This document shows, piece by piece, positions 33,101-43,846 of a stretch of DNA of 43,947 nt. The DNA is from Dinochytrium kinnereticum (taxonomy: Eukaryota; Chytridiomycota; Chytridiomycetes; Chytridiales; Chytridiaceae). Under the pieces are notes generated by a model, which worked only from the letters and a program-made list of their open reading frames with translations, did not search any database and was not told the origin of the DNA. The stretch is taken from positions 1-43,947 of the forward strand of contig JADGJT010000046.1 of the NCBI GenBank assembly GCA_027604005.1, in the 5' to 3' direction. The translations under genes and the position numbers were made by a program. How positions within the stretch are numbered: the stretch's first letter is position 1; the number at the start of each line of letters is the position of its first letter.

Positions 33101-35059
33101 AGATTCCAGTCGAGGAAGGTTACTGTGACGAGGCTATTATTTCGACCGAACCCTACAAAGAAACTGCAGTGTTTCATGTGGATAAGGATAAGTCTGATGA
33201 AAAAATCACTTTTAAGACTATTGATGGCCAAGTATGTGATGAGATTCTAGTCGAGGAAGGCGATTGCTACAAGGCCATGCTCTTGGTTGAGTCCGATAGG
33301 GACGCTGCAGGGGACCTTCCAGAGTCGGATACTTTTGCCGAAAAAATTGTTCCTAAGACTAGGGAGAGAGTCGGTGAGCACTTACCTGATGAGATTCTAG
33401 ACGAAGAAAGCGTTGGCATTGAAAGCATTCTCTCGGCCGAGTCAAAGAAAGACAGTAAGCGGACGAAGGCGGACCCGGACAATTGTGATGACAAGATAGT
33501 TCAGCCTCTGAATACTATTGATAAGGAAGTACGTGACAAGTTTCCCGTCGAGGAAGATGTTTTTGATAAGAACATTGTCGCGGCCTATTCGAACCAACAG
33601 ATTGAAGGGGTAAATGCTGACTCGGATCAGCCTGACTGGAGCTCGGCCGTCAAACCTATCGATACTGTCGATGAGGAAGTATGTGATGATCATCTCATCG
33701 CCCGATCTGGGAAGGTTAAGAATGTAGTTGCAGGTTCTTTCGTTGAGTGCGCTGAAAACACCATTGAACCTTGTGAGGTCGAAGCTGTTTCTAATGAAGA
33801 GACTATAGATTTTGACCATACTGTCCGGAGTCTGCATGGTGAGAGCGAAATTCCAGGTTCCGACTCTGCCCAATACATCGCCCAGCACTGCAAGGAAGCG
33901 ACAGAGGAGACAAAGAATAATGATACCCTATCTTTAGCAAACACATTGAACACACCCAATGATAACAGGAAGCACTCCTCTCTGAATGCACCTATCCCGA
34001 TGCCAGCCGCCAATTCGATCTTTGAGAAAGGATGTGACAATGATAAGGACGAGATTCGGGATTTTACTGGTGAGGTGGTTTTTGATAAGATCACGACCAA
34101 TACGGTCATCGATGCCAGCGGGCCTCCGAAGCCGTGCACGGAAGATAGAAAGGCTGGAGAGATTCTGGAGAGTGCTTGTGATTCGACGCAGGTGAATGAC
34201 ATTCAGGTAAAAGTGGAGCCAATCGCTACGGTTGAGGCTGAGGTGGAGAGGAAAAGTTCCAAGACAGATATGCTTGTTTTAGAAACTTCGTTTGCGGAGA
34301 ATGAAGATAAGAAGCAGAAGAATGACGATAGCCTGGGGACATCAGAAGTGTATGCTAAGGTTGAGTCCTCTACCGAGAGGATTACAGTGCAAGAGATTTT
34401 GACTACGGAAGACGTTGCCAGGCGGGTTTCTACCAGAAACGAGTCAATGAATGTCGGCTTTGGATTTATCCAGCCCTGCAAGGAGGTTGATCGATTGGAG
34501 AAGACTTCTCACTGTATTCCGTTTGCAATGAAGGTATTGTTCAGCTGACCACTTCATCTCCCAGTAGCTAATGCACTTCTCTCATTCACAGCTCTCACCT
34601 CCAATCCCCTTCCCATTCCCAGAAGTTGGAATATTCTCCGCTACTGTACCAGAGGCGCTTTTTTCGTTTATCCTGGCTGTTCTCATGCTGTTTTGCTCGA
34701 TGATGAAGCGGTACGGACCGGGGCTCTCACGTTGGCTGTCATCGGTGGCACCGGAAGTTCTGCAGGTTTTGGGGTGTTTGTTTTTTAGCGTCGTGCTCGA
34801 GATGAAAGGAGCCCTGAAAACAGCTTTTTATAATGGACAGAGAGTGGGGTGTAGATTTCAGAGTTTGATCGTGCAGGGCTGGGGATGGGGAGCGCCAATT
34901 GCTTGGAAAATTGCCGTCGTTGTTGTGAAAAGCCTGGTAAACACCATCATACCAGTTACATTATTCGGTGCTGTGGTGACTCTTTTTCTTCTGAAAAGGT
35001 GTTTAATTATCGGAATTAGGGTATTGAGAAGGATTGACAGGAAGGTTGTGGGAGTTTGA
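30111..35059 (+). CDS. 1535-aa acidic repeat protein with C-terminal membrane segments (unrecognised)
   Basis: Seven exons: 30111-30345, 30438-30598, 30655-30774, 30821-32596, 32638-32787, 32836-34533, 34592-35059, giving 1535 aa. The family is not recognised. The N-terminus is Ser/Asp-rich. Two copies of a helix ending AxxLxxxLSRxxTPVK follow at about 122-148 and 163-189. About five repeats of 45-48 residues occupy about 209-450 (pattern IFxAEDxxGPxEEPxP...IAETFAVEEAGxQS). A Ser/Phe/Leu-rich region covers about 470-760, and a second family of 40-50-residue acidic repeats about 850-1085 (pattern TIDxEVCDEIxVEEGxC...ES...). The last exon has hydrophobic segments at about 1401-1418, 1433-1450 and 1481-1514, ending with basic residues. 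The layout suggests a membrane-anchored tether with a very long flexible acidic arm, at the ER or nuclear envelope; that is inference. Confidence 0.72.
30929..31615 (+). repeat. About five degenerate 48-codon coding repeats
   Basis: Successive units of about 140-145 bp share IxQxIFxAEDxxGPxEEPxP, then IAETFAVEEAGxQS. The Ala-Val-Glu-Glu core and GP...P spacing are kept while flanks drift. The fifth unit is shortened. Divergence between units indicates old duplications under protein-level constraint rather than fresh slippage. Confidence 0.75.
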
Positions 35060-35178
35060 GATTGTTTACATTTATTTCTTTTATTTTTTCATCTTGTCTT
35101 GAACTCATGTCTATCATATTTTTTACAGTCGAAATATTTAATGCGAATGGCGTTCACAGACCAAAATTAAAAGCTGTT

Positions 35179-35184
35179 AATAAA
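35179..35184 (+). terminator. AATAAA poly(A) signal of the acidic repeat-protein gene
   Basis: AATAAA 119 bp past the stop codon at 35059, in AT-rich DNA. Called from the hexamer and its spacing. Confidence 0.5.
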
Positions 35185-35737
35185 TGCTTATTATTCTCTC
35201 GCAGAAATTCTTATTGACGGGAGCCATTCTTTTCAAACGATTATTATCCTGGTTTCATCGCGAAAAACGTCCCATCTTTAAAAGACCTTCTAACCAACAA
35301 CCTCTTAGAGCCCTACGGACTTTTGATCTACAAAAATGCCATTTTCAGAGTGCTTGCACCTGTAATAAAAGGCCTTCGACGACCAATCTACATCACCGCG
35401 TCATCTCCCTCAAAGCCCTCGTCACCCATGGCCATCTGCGGGACGTAATCGCAGACACCCCTGAGCTTACTTAGACCATCTCGCAGACGTTGTGGAGACG
35501 GAGCGATTTCGTCCTCAGATGAGAGGGATAAGTTTGTGGTTGATGGGTGAGCAATAATTGTCCATCGCGTTCACCATATTAAAAACTTTGAGGATTACAG
35601 ACAAACGTTCAAAAAATGAAAGTCGTAATTGAAATATTAACAAACAGAAAAAAAAAAAATCCAGCAGAGAATGTCACTGCTAAGAACAGTAGTATCCCAG
35701 TTGCCAGCAGCGAAAAGCGACAGAGGAATAGCCCTTC
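35185..35737. other. Intergenic region between convergent genes
   Basis: Separates the plus-strand acidic repeat-protein gene from the 3' end of the minus-strand disordered-protein gene. Open frames running plus through 35616-36027 are antisense shadows of the last two minus-strand exons. No further element was recognised. Confidence 0.5.
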
Positions 35738-38700
35738 TCACATCAGCTTCCAAACTAAAGACCAAGCCTCAACCGTCATCCGTGTCACAGAAAGCACCTC
35801 TGGAAGGGCTATCATCTCCACCGACGATGCCCTTCCCCCACTCCCCTCACGAAGCGGGGACGGTGATCCTCCAAACACCTTCGGAAACTCCACTTCAAAC
35901 ACCCCATCTATATCCAAGAGAGCCGCTCTTAAGTTCTCAACAATTCCACGGGATTGAGAGGACTGTTTTGTTATGTTTACAAATTAGTATAAATAAAATA
36001 AAAAAAAATGAAGAAAGTACGAGTTGATCGGAATGCTGGCAAAGGTAAGCCTTACCCTTTCTGCTGGAGAGGAAGAGCTGATGGTTGTTTTGGAGGCACT
36101 CCATAGGTTGCCCGAGTCAGCGGGGGGTCTCCCAAATCGCGTTACGACAGATGGGGAGAGTGAGACTTCGAGGACAGAGGTGCCATCACAGAGTGTCGCG
36201 CAGATTCGCCGAAGAGCAGAATTGGGCCTCACTGCATCGATGATACCCTGATGGGGGGACAAGAGGTGAGAGAGGTACATTAAAGGGACCAGTAGGTTTC
36301 ACGGCTAAACAAGGGGATTGATTATGAAAATCGAATGTGAATTCACTTACTCTGACATAAATCCTATAAAAAAAAATGGCATGGCAGAGAGATGCAGAAG
36401 GAATGTGAAAGAAGGATTAGAAACCAAGCAGTTCCCAAATCACTAGAAGGGAGAAGAAAAAAAAAACTGTAAAAGAAAATGCAAACCTCTTCCCCGGTTC
36501 AGGCTCCGCCTTCGACAGGTAAGTAATCCCAATAGTCGAAAAAATCGGTAACGCATGAGCAACGCCCAACCCATCTCCCGAAGGTGAAGAATAAACACCT
36601 TCGGGAGTCCCAGTTCCCACCGAAATAACTGGCGTCTCGCTTCTAATCGACAAAAATGGAGTCGACCCCCTCACAGAAAGCCTTGACCTCTGCAACGGCG
36701 ACAACATCGAAGGCTTGGCCGACAACGGCCGACGATGGAGAAGAGCTTCTTCCTCTTCTTCCATTTGGAAATCGGGAATGGGTTGACGAGGTGATGGTTT
36801 TAACGAGTCCTCGATGACTGCTTTTTTTTAAAGTTATAAACGTTGGGCGATGGTGTGTTTTCATACCTGTATCCTGTGTCGAAAAGTTTGGAGACATGGG
36901 AACGGTGGCAGAGACAAGAACATCACGTCTACTACGCGGTGATGGTCTGCCATATTGCTGGAGATGAGGGAGTGGGTGGTCAGGTTGAATGTCGGGATCC
37001 AAATGGTTGTCTTTGAGGGGTCGTTGTCTGCCAGACGATTGTGAGAAATCAGGAACGGCGAGAAGGAGTTTTGCGGGGGATTCAAGTGTCTCAACGCTAA
37101 GGGGAACTTCATTCGGGAAAAGAGTCTGCTCATTATCTAATGGGCGATGATAAAAATTAGTCGGACTTCTATAACAATTCAAGAGGAAAAAAAAATTCTA
37201 TTGGTACATAAGCATCTCGCACTCACCCGCCATGAACGTATCAACGTCTCCGTCTCCTCTTATGGGAAGCGGAAGCGGTGAGACAAGACCCTCCGTATCC
37301 GTACACTCTAAGGATTTAGGGAAAGATGGTCGAAAGGGTGGAGAGATGGTCTCCTGAACCATCGTCTGAAGTCCTGCCATAATATCAGCTATACCCCAGA
37401 GCAAACAAAAGGTATATTAGCTAAGATTTATCACAAAGAAAAAAGAAACTTACCAGCATCATCGGTATCAAGAGCTCGTAAAGGTAAATGGTCGATTGAG
37501 AAGCCAAGGAGCGAAGGTTGAAGATCAAATGCCTGATGGGGTTTAGGTGAATGTGGAGAGTTGCCCCGTCTTGTTCGCGATAACTTTGAATCAAGTCGGG
37601 GCGTAGACGATGTCATGTCTTCCAAAGCGTCATGATCAACAACTAGTGAAAAAAAGCAGTGTGCGTAAGCATACCCACTCTCCGTAAGACCGCGATCAAA
37701 AAAAGAGTAACTCCGTCAAACGTACCTGTCATCTGTGAGTCCTCATTTCTTCGAGAAGACCCAAAGAGGAATCTTCCGCCTACTTCTTCCCTGTCGTCGT
37801 TATGTACCCTCACAAGGGACCTACGCTGTCCCATCGAGACTTTAGGCGTGGTAGGCATGTCCGATAAACCAGTCTTCCGCCGCGGTGATGGGATAAGAAC
37901 GTCAGCATCGAGCTGCTTAGAGAAACTATCTCGCCTCTGCTTCTTATTCGACAATAAGGGTGCTTCTAATTAAGTCGTAGAGGTAGAGAAAAAAGAACAC
38001 CCGAGAGAAAAAGTTAGAAAACCAGAGTGGGTCTTAGAAAACATTGAGCTACCGTACCTCTTCTTTCCACTTCCGCAATGCTTTCTCTACGCATCCCAAG
38101 CACTTCTGGAGAGCTGGCTGGCGGAGATCCTCCACCCCTGAAATTCCTAACAGGCGAAGAGGAAAGCAGACTAATTACATTGGCTTTACCAGACCTCTTC
38201 AGAAGCCCTGAAACTTCATGCTGCTCTCTCAAAAGTTGTATGGCTCCTGTATTAACTTTACCGGAAGACCGAGGCGTTCGGTTTAACATTCCCATCCGAT
38301 TCACAAACGTCTCATTACCATCTCTATCCACAAGGGGAATCCCATCTTCCTCCTCCTCCTCCTCCTCCTCCTTCTCCGGTTGCGAACTCCGAGGCTCAAC
38401 CAACCACTTATTCCTACCCTCCGCGACAGCCATCGTTCTGGTTCTTCTCATTGACTCAGGGATCTTTTGACTCAAAGGGGATGACCCCCGCAGAGAAGAT
38501 CCAGGAACAGATTTCCTTCCCACCCATTTCGACGACAGAGCGGTTTTGGATCGAGAGCTGCAAGATCCCGACTTTCGATCCCGAGACCCCGGTTGTGATC
38601 TCCGTTTCCGAGACGATGAACTTTGGAGCCGGTAATCAGAAATCTCAAAGTCAGGATCGGAATCAACGTGAGAAGGCCCGAGAGCCTCAAAAGAGGGCTG

Positions 38701-39565
38701 CTTCTCTTCAATGGTAGGATCCACTCCCTCGTTGTTGACAGCATCCAACCAATCAGCTCCAGCCATCTCTTCTTCAAACTTTTTCTTCTTTTTCTGCTCA
38801 AAGTATCCCTTCTCGCATTCTTCAAGTGTTCTAGGGTCTAGTGAGCTAAATGAGTGGTTGTCAAAGTCGATATCGTGATCGGCGTGGTGAGGAACGGCTG
38901 TGTCAGGACCATGTATGATTTCGGATGCGGGGTCACACGATGTTTTTGTTCCATCGGTAACCATATAGTAAGGGGGTGGTTGGGTCTCATCTTCGTCTGC
39001 TGGCATTGCAGTGGAGTGTCCTTTTTGAAAAGCATCGTTGTGGCGATTTTTTTCATTCCGCGCGCAGGGTTGGAGGGGCTTCATCGGTAGCTCATGATCT
39101 CGGTCTGCAATACTCCTTAAGAATCCCAACACATAATCATCATTCTCACTCACCACTGAATCCACCAGAAGCGTTGCAGAAGCCCAGCGGTTTTTTGGAA
39201 GCCCTTGCTGTCAAATCCTGAGCCTGATTGTTTTGAACGAGGTCCCGAATATTCGGGATAGGTATCTCATCATCTTCTTCTTCCGCCCAACCTTCCCCAT
39301 GTCGTTGACGGGACTGGTCATTCCTCTCCGGAGCAACGACAGCGAGATTCTCGCGTGCACTTCCGCGTCCTGCAGTGACCGCTGCAACAGGGACCCCGCG
39401 GCCTCGATGAGCCTGGCCGCCGCGTCCACGGCCATTCTCCCTATCATCAACCTGATGAACCACGGTATTGTGACGCTGTGGATGTTGGATGTTCAGTTCG
39501 GTGAGATCGGCCTCGGAGCGTAGTTTTCTAAGTTTTTTTGTTATTGTTTGACAGAAGCAGCACAT
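35738..39565 (-). CDS. 1026-aa largely disordered protein with a 13-nt micro-exon (unrecognised)
   Basis: Ten exons: 39565-39154, 39104-38058, 37965-37726, 37642-37454, 37388-37227, 37136-36867, 36817-36487, 36363-36351, 36247-36056, 35962-35738, giving 1026 aa. All junctions are GT-AG and the frame closes. No known domain was recognised. The N-terminal part is Arg/Gly/Glu-rich. Exon 2 has a KKKKK patch, an acidic ADWLDAVNNEG segment, Ser/Arg-rich stretches and an eight-Glu run encoded by GAG/GAA repeats. The middle exons are Ser/Pro-rich with many SP and TP sites, as in proteins regulated by cyclin-dependent or MAP kinases. The last exons (residues about 884-1026) look folded: RIYVRGIIDAVRPNSALRRI, then LRAALLDIDGVFEVEFPKVFGG. 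The gene begins 69 bp after the RMI1 stop. A genome-maintenance or cytoskeletal role is possible but unsupported. Confidence 0.7.
36351..36363 (-). other. 13-nt micro-exon
   Basis: A TTTTTTATAG acceptor is followed by 13 coding bases and a perfect GTAAGTG donor. It joins an exon ending in phase 2 (AG) to one starting in phase 0 and adds Arg-Ile-Tyr-Val-Arg across the junctions. Without it the flanking exons do not share a frame, which is the main support. Confidence 0.7.
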
Positions 39566-39594
39566 TAGAACGAGAGCTAAGAATCGAAATCAAA

Positions 39595-39600
39595 TTTATT
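39595..39600 (-). terminator. AATAAA poly(A) signal of RMI1 in the 69-bp spacer
   Basis: TTTATT on plus reads AATAAA on minus. It lies 34 bp after the RMI1 stop and 29 bp before the ATG of the downstream minus-strand gene, so RMI1 cleavage should occur at or beyond that start codon. Confidence 0.6.
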
Positions 39601-39634
39601 GGCACATTGAAAGCCGTTTTGAGTGAAAAAGGAA

Positions 39635-40636
39635 TCATAAAGAACGGCGGTATACACACAGGATATCTTGAAACATCTTCTCCAAACGATCCAGCCGTTC
39701 CTTTGCAGTCTCCTGAAGCGTCAGGCCTCCAAGGATCGAGACAATATTTGGGCTCAACATCAATACTCCGCGTCGAATAACAGCGTTCCTCACTCGAATC
39801 TTCCGTGCATGTCAGCGCCTTGGAAACAAAATCCCTACCCTAAAAATGCAAAACAAAAACGATCATTCTCACCTTACACCCGATGGAGGTAAAAATGCTC
39901 AATGATTGGATCCGTTGAAGCTCTATGGCAACAACATTCGTGAACCCATCCGTGAGCACGAACCGTAGGGTGTGACGTAAAAGCTGCAAACTACCGTCAT
40001 CGTCGTCCAGCTCCACGTTTGCGTTGAAGTCGAAAGCGTCCTTCTTTTGATAGCTGGTCTTCTTTTTTCTATAAACAGACATCCGACGATGCTGTATGTC
40101 CTTCAAAACATCAGGTGGAATTTTAATCTCCTCTCTCATCTCCCTTATTCTAAACAAGGGGAAAAGGAAAGTCCAAGCGTGTAAGAGAACAGAGCTGTAG
40201 GCATATCTAAATCCCCACCTATCCAGCATAGACCACGATGATATCCCGGCCTCCGAAACCTCTCGAATCTCCAGAATAACCCCCGAGCTCGCACCCGCAT
40301 TAGGCGCAACTTGGACCACCTCGTCCGATACTGGATCGACCTGAGGAAGACAAGGCATTGCGCAGTCCCTCAACGGTGTAGAATGAACAAAGTCTTGAAT
40401 GTGCGATGCGATGGAGACATCGGATGCAGCCCTTCCTTGAAGCACATTGTTGTGAACGTGTGAGTAGCCTGGGAAGAAAGCACCAATGAGCACCGTGAGT
40501 CCAAACAGATCCGCCAGACCCGTGGAAAGAACTCACACTCAGAAAGCCAGAGCGGATCAAGACGGTAGCCCCTGCCTTCAAGGAGATTCTTTATGCGCAA
40601 GGGCACGGCCGGTGATGCATCTGGCAGTGGATGCAT
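39635..40636 (-). CDS. RMI1: RecQ-mediated genome instability protein 1
   Basis: Four exons, 40636-40537, 40468-40219, 40149-39873 and 39799-39635, give 263 aa. RMI1 is the OB-fold scaffold of the RecQ helicase-topoisomerase III complex that dissolves double Holliday junctions. The N-terminal helix ending LWLSEC corresponds to WLxxC of the family; a HSTPLRD block follows; then the OB-fold core LRFVLTDGFTNVVAIEL, IGCK joined across an intron to IRVRNAVIRRGVLMLSP, and ILGG. The start at 40636 places WLSEC near residues 29-34, as in known RMI1. The protein ends shortly after the OB fold, like the short fungal form and without the second OB domain of animal RMI1. The first 5' open frame upstream has no ATG in frame closer than 40636. 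Confidence 0.88.
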
Positions 40637-41029
40637 CCAGACATCGGACAACTGATTTTTCAACAAATTCTTTTACCTCGACGGCCAAAGTTTTGGTCTG
40701 TTGTCTTAACGGCACGGAAATGCACGGCAAGGCATTCCGAGAGAACCGCTTGACCGCGGAAGCGATTATCAACGCGTCACTGGCGGATGGGGGGTAGCTG
40801 CTGCTGCCGCTGAAAGGATAGGTTGCGATCCCGCCCGCGTCGCCAGGCAGCTGCCGCCGCGGGTATGGCATCGCCAAGGAAGAAGCTTGCAGGATGCATC
40901 GCGTGAGGGAGTGTCTCTTGAAGCACCAGCCGCCGTATCAATGGGGGTAATGCGCGAATGAATGAATGCGTGGCCATCCATGTTCTCCGTTTCGCTCCTT
41001 TTCCATTTTTCAAATTTCAATTTGGTCGC
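40637..41029. promoter_or_regulatory. Divergent promoter region of RMI1 and TIM54
   Basis: 393 bp between the two start codons. Open frames cross it on both strands but show no domain. It should contain both core promoters and leaders. No binding site was identified. Confidence 0.45.
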
Positions 41030-42364
41030 ATGTCTTGGAGTCAACAATTCACCGCAAAGGTCAAGGCCTACATCCCAAGGTAAGCACCGTTGGCATGCAT
41101 GGGATCCACCGCATCGCCTGCCTGGCGATTTTGGCTCTCTGCTGGGGATTACTGACGCACATTGCCTTGCTTCTCTCTTTTGACTGCCGCAACCGCAGCC
41201 GGGGATGGCTGATCTTCATTGGCACCACGTCAACCATCTCCTCCCTCCTGGCCTACGACAAGTACAAGCTGAATCAAGTGCGCAAAGAACTCACAGATAA
41301 GGCCGCATTGATCGCTGCAGAGCCTTTGGCTTTCCATGAGCTTCCGCGCAAAATCTCGGTTTACATCTCACCTGGGGACTGGTCAAAGTATTGGTTCACC
41401 GAGTACGTCAAACCTGGTGAGACCGACGCTTCCTCTGTTGCATGCTTCTTTTGGTCTTTTTCATGTTTTTTTTTCTTTTCTCAAACAGCTGATGCTCCTT
41501 TCCACGGGAATAGTTTTTGATGCTGCGGGGCTTGATTACGATCTGATTGACTGTCGGAAAGCTGGACAGGTGCGAGCCATCGTCAGGGACAAATTGTGGG
41601 ATGCAAAGGAGGAGATGGCCCGGCGGAGAAGGGAGGAGGAAGAGAGACGGTTAAGGCCGCAAAGAAGATCGTGGTCCATGTTCGGTCGAAGTGGATATGA
41701 CGATGAGGACCTTGGGTTGATGGGAAATGTCCTGAGAGAGCTGGAGAGACGGCCCAAATATGATTCAAAGGAGGGCCAGGTGGCAGTCGGTCCCGAGGCT
41801 TGGAGAGAGATGCTTCAGGGTTTGAACGACGGCTGTGCGGCGCCTCGCGTCTACGCTTACACGGACGATGAGCTTCGCTCAGTCATATCGTCAGAGCCCA
41901 TCATCCCCTCTTTCGGGGAGAACCCTGACAAATCACAAAAGAAGGAGATTGAGGCGGCCGAGGAGGCGAAAAAGAAGTGGGTCACGGAGCGCACCAATGC
42001 CATCGAAAGGCGTGCCATGTACCCCGTTCTGGATCGCGATGACCCGTCAGCGCTCCCTTCATGGTTTCAACCACCTCCTGTCGGATACGTGGCTGGAAGG
42101 AACCTGATCGGATGGGGCCGGTTCCCTCACCGCATCTACACATGGTTCACGTCACGCTACCTCATGCGGGAGGCAGGCGAGGACGCTCTGATCATTGCAC
42201 GGGGCAGCGTCCGGCCTTTCAGCCCGGCATCGGATGTGGGTCTAGGACGGTCTGATGAGTGCGCCATCGCTGAGAAGGAGACGGGGACGGAGTGGGAGGA
42301 TAAGAGGGCGTGGGCGGGTCTCTCATCGCCCGTTGCCGATCGACTGTCCATCTACTCCTCCTGA
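41030..42364 (+). CDS. TIM54: Mitochondrial inner-membrane import subunit Tim54
   Basis: Three exons, 41030-41079, 41199-41416 and 41514-42364, give 372 aa. Tim54 is a component of the fungal TIM22 translocase that inserts carrier proteins into the inner membrane. The N-terminus runs into SRGWLIFIGTTSTISSLLAYDKY (about 18-39), the single membrane anchor followed by the DKY motif. RKISVYISP, then FTEYVKPVFDAAGLDYDLI, is the diagnostic Tim54 core. Correct joining of intron 2 needs the AG at 41512-41513, not the earlier CAG at 41487-41488, because only the former gives YVKP-VFDAAG. A charged, Arg/Glu-rich helix and a WGRFPHRIYTWF segment follow. The next gene starts 47 bp downstream. Confidence 0.92.
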
Positions 42365-42380
42365 AAGCAAAAACCCGTTG

Positions 42381-42386
42381 AATAAA
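42381..42386 (+). terminator. AATAAA poly(A) signal of TIM54 in the 47-bp spacer
   Basis: AATAAA lies 16 bp after the TIM54 stop and 25 bp before the next ATG. Cleavage at normal distance falls in the start region of the next gene, so the transcripts must overlap or the genes share an mRNA. Confidence 0.6.
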
Positions 42387-42411
42387 ATAAATTTTTGGGA
42401 CAACCTGTATA

Positions 42412-43573
42412 ATGGCCTCAACTGCCTCGCCTCAGGAGCGATACACCCCCACCGTCCAGGAGAGAGGAGCAATCGACCGCGCAAACAGGTGCGAGACTCC
42501 CTCACCAATCACACCCTTCCATACGCTGTCGTTGCATGCGCGCCTTGCTCTTGCATGCGATGCGGTTTACCTGCTTGTTTGTTGGAGACTGAGCGGGCGT
42601 GTATCTCACCTGAGCAATTTCAACAGGGCCTTCCTTGCGCCTTACATTGCCGGGATCATTGCAGGCGTCAGCGCTGGCGTTGGTCTAACAAGGTTTCGGA
42701 AAATCCAGCTGAACACTTGGCCTGGTGGGCTCACGGTCTTTGCAACCTCCATCACTGGTGAGTTTGTTGGCAGGAAAGTTGGTGAGGTGAGGGCCAGGAA
42801 TGCCCTTCAATCGTACTTGCCCGCCGAGTCCAAGTTGAGGGAGCTTCTTGAATCAAAGTAAGACCTTGGTAGTAATAGTGTTTGCCTTTTTTTTTTGTTT
42901 TCGCTTGAAAAGTGGTTGGTCCGAGTTGTAGAAAGGTTGTTGGACCACACGAGTGTGGAAACTGCGTGCCAGCAGCCACATCAAAATACTTTCCATGCTA
43001 TCCCAGAGCCCCCTCGTGGTATTTTTGGTCAGGATGATCGCTGTGTCGTCGATAGAGCTCTTGATGCTGATACCGCTGGCCACCAACCACCCCCTTTCCC
43101 CCCCCCCCTACGTTGCTTCTGCAGTTTGACGGTCTCCTGATTACATTCATCCAAATTGCGTTTTCAGAACCACAGGATTCCGCCTCAACAAACCGATTCC
43201 GAACCAGCGTGCCACCCACGACTTTAGCCTGGAAGGCTCCATCCCCCCCGCCCAAGACGTGATGTCGTCCACCACCACCACGACCACCACTCCCCACCCA
43301 CAAACCCAGAGAGCATCCCCGACGGCGCCACAGGACTCTGCCCAGGGATCCACATGGCAATCCATTCGGCAGAGGAACGCAGGGCCGGCGTCAACGTGGG
43401 ATCGGCTGAGAAGCGACGCGGTGCGGCAGCAGCAGAGTGGGCAGGATGAGGATGAGGCCGAGGTGCCGCCGGTGGTCCCTCGCGTTGTTGTCCCCCGCAC
43501 GCGCGAGGAGGAGGAGGAGCAGCTTGCGCGCACGGGTGTACGCCGCAACCAGTACGGAGACACCATCCAATAG
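42412..43573 (+). CDS. Small membrane protein, possible OCIA-domain-like mitochondrial protein
   Basis: Three exons, 42412-42488, 42627-42857 and 43168-43573, give 237 aa. After a short polar start containing ERGAIDRANR come two hydrophobic segments, about 27-49 (AFLAPYIAGIIAGVSAGVGL) and about 57-78 (WPGGLTVFATSITGEFVG), then a charged helix ending LRELLESK and a long disordered Thr/Gln/Glu-rich tail ending RRNQYGDTIQ. The two-helix hairpin with a Gly-rich first segment and a GxxxGRK exit resembles OCIA-domain proteins of mitochondria (OCIAD1/2), but key residues are not firmly matched, so that is tentative. Its position 47 bp behind TIM54 fits a mitochondrial role. The intron-2 donor reads AAA-GTAAGA and the acceptor TTTTCAG. 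Confidence 0.68.
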
Positions 43574-43808
43574 AAGGAAGGAAGGAAGGAATGAATGAAT
43601 GAATAAAGCATGTGGCGCAGCATCCAATGTCAGTCAGTCAGTTTGTCAGTCAGTCTGTCAATTTGTTGTTGTTGTTTGACAATAACAATAATAATAATAA
43701 TAATTAATATGTATGTATTATTAGTTATAATGGGCATGAATTTATTTAATTTAATAATTTATTATTATTATCATCATTATCATGTATTAATTACATCCAT
43801 CCTTTATT

Positions 43809-43846
<38 letters not shown>

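Noticed and set aside
35616..36027. Two overlapping plus-strand open frames
   Set aside because: They are antisense to the last two exons of the minus-strand 1026-aa gene, whose splice sites and frame fit better.
39211..39523. Plus-strand frame and a second minus-strand frame with helical-looking sequence
   Set aside because: Both overlap exon 1 of the minus-strand gene. Only the frame ending at 39154 splices cleanly (TTCAGTG-GTGAGT) into exon 2.
41488..41513. Earlier CAG acceptor (41487-41488) for TIM54 intron 2
   Set aside because: Using it shifts the frame to a quick stop; the TAG acceptor at 41512-41513 gives the conserved YVKP-VFDAAG join.
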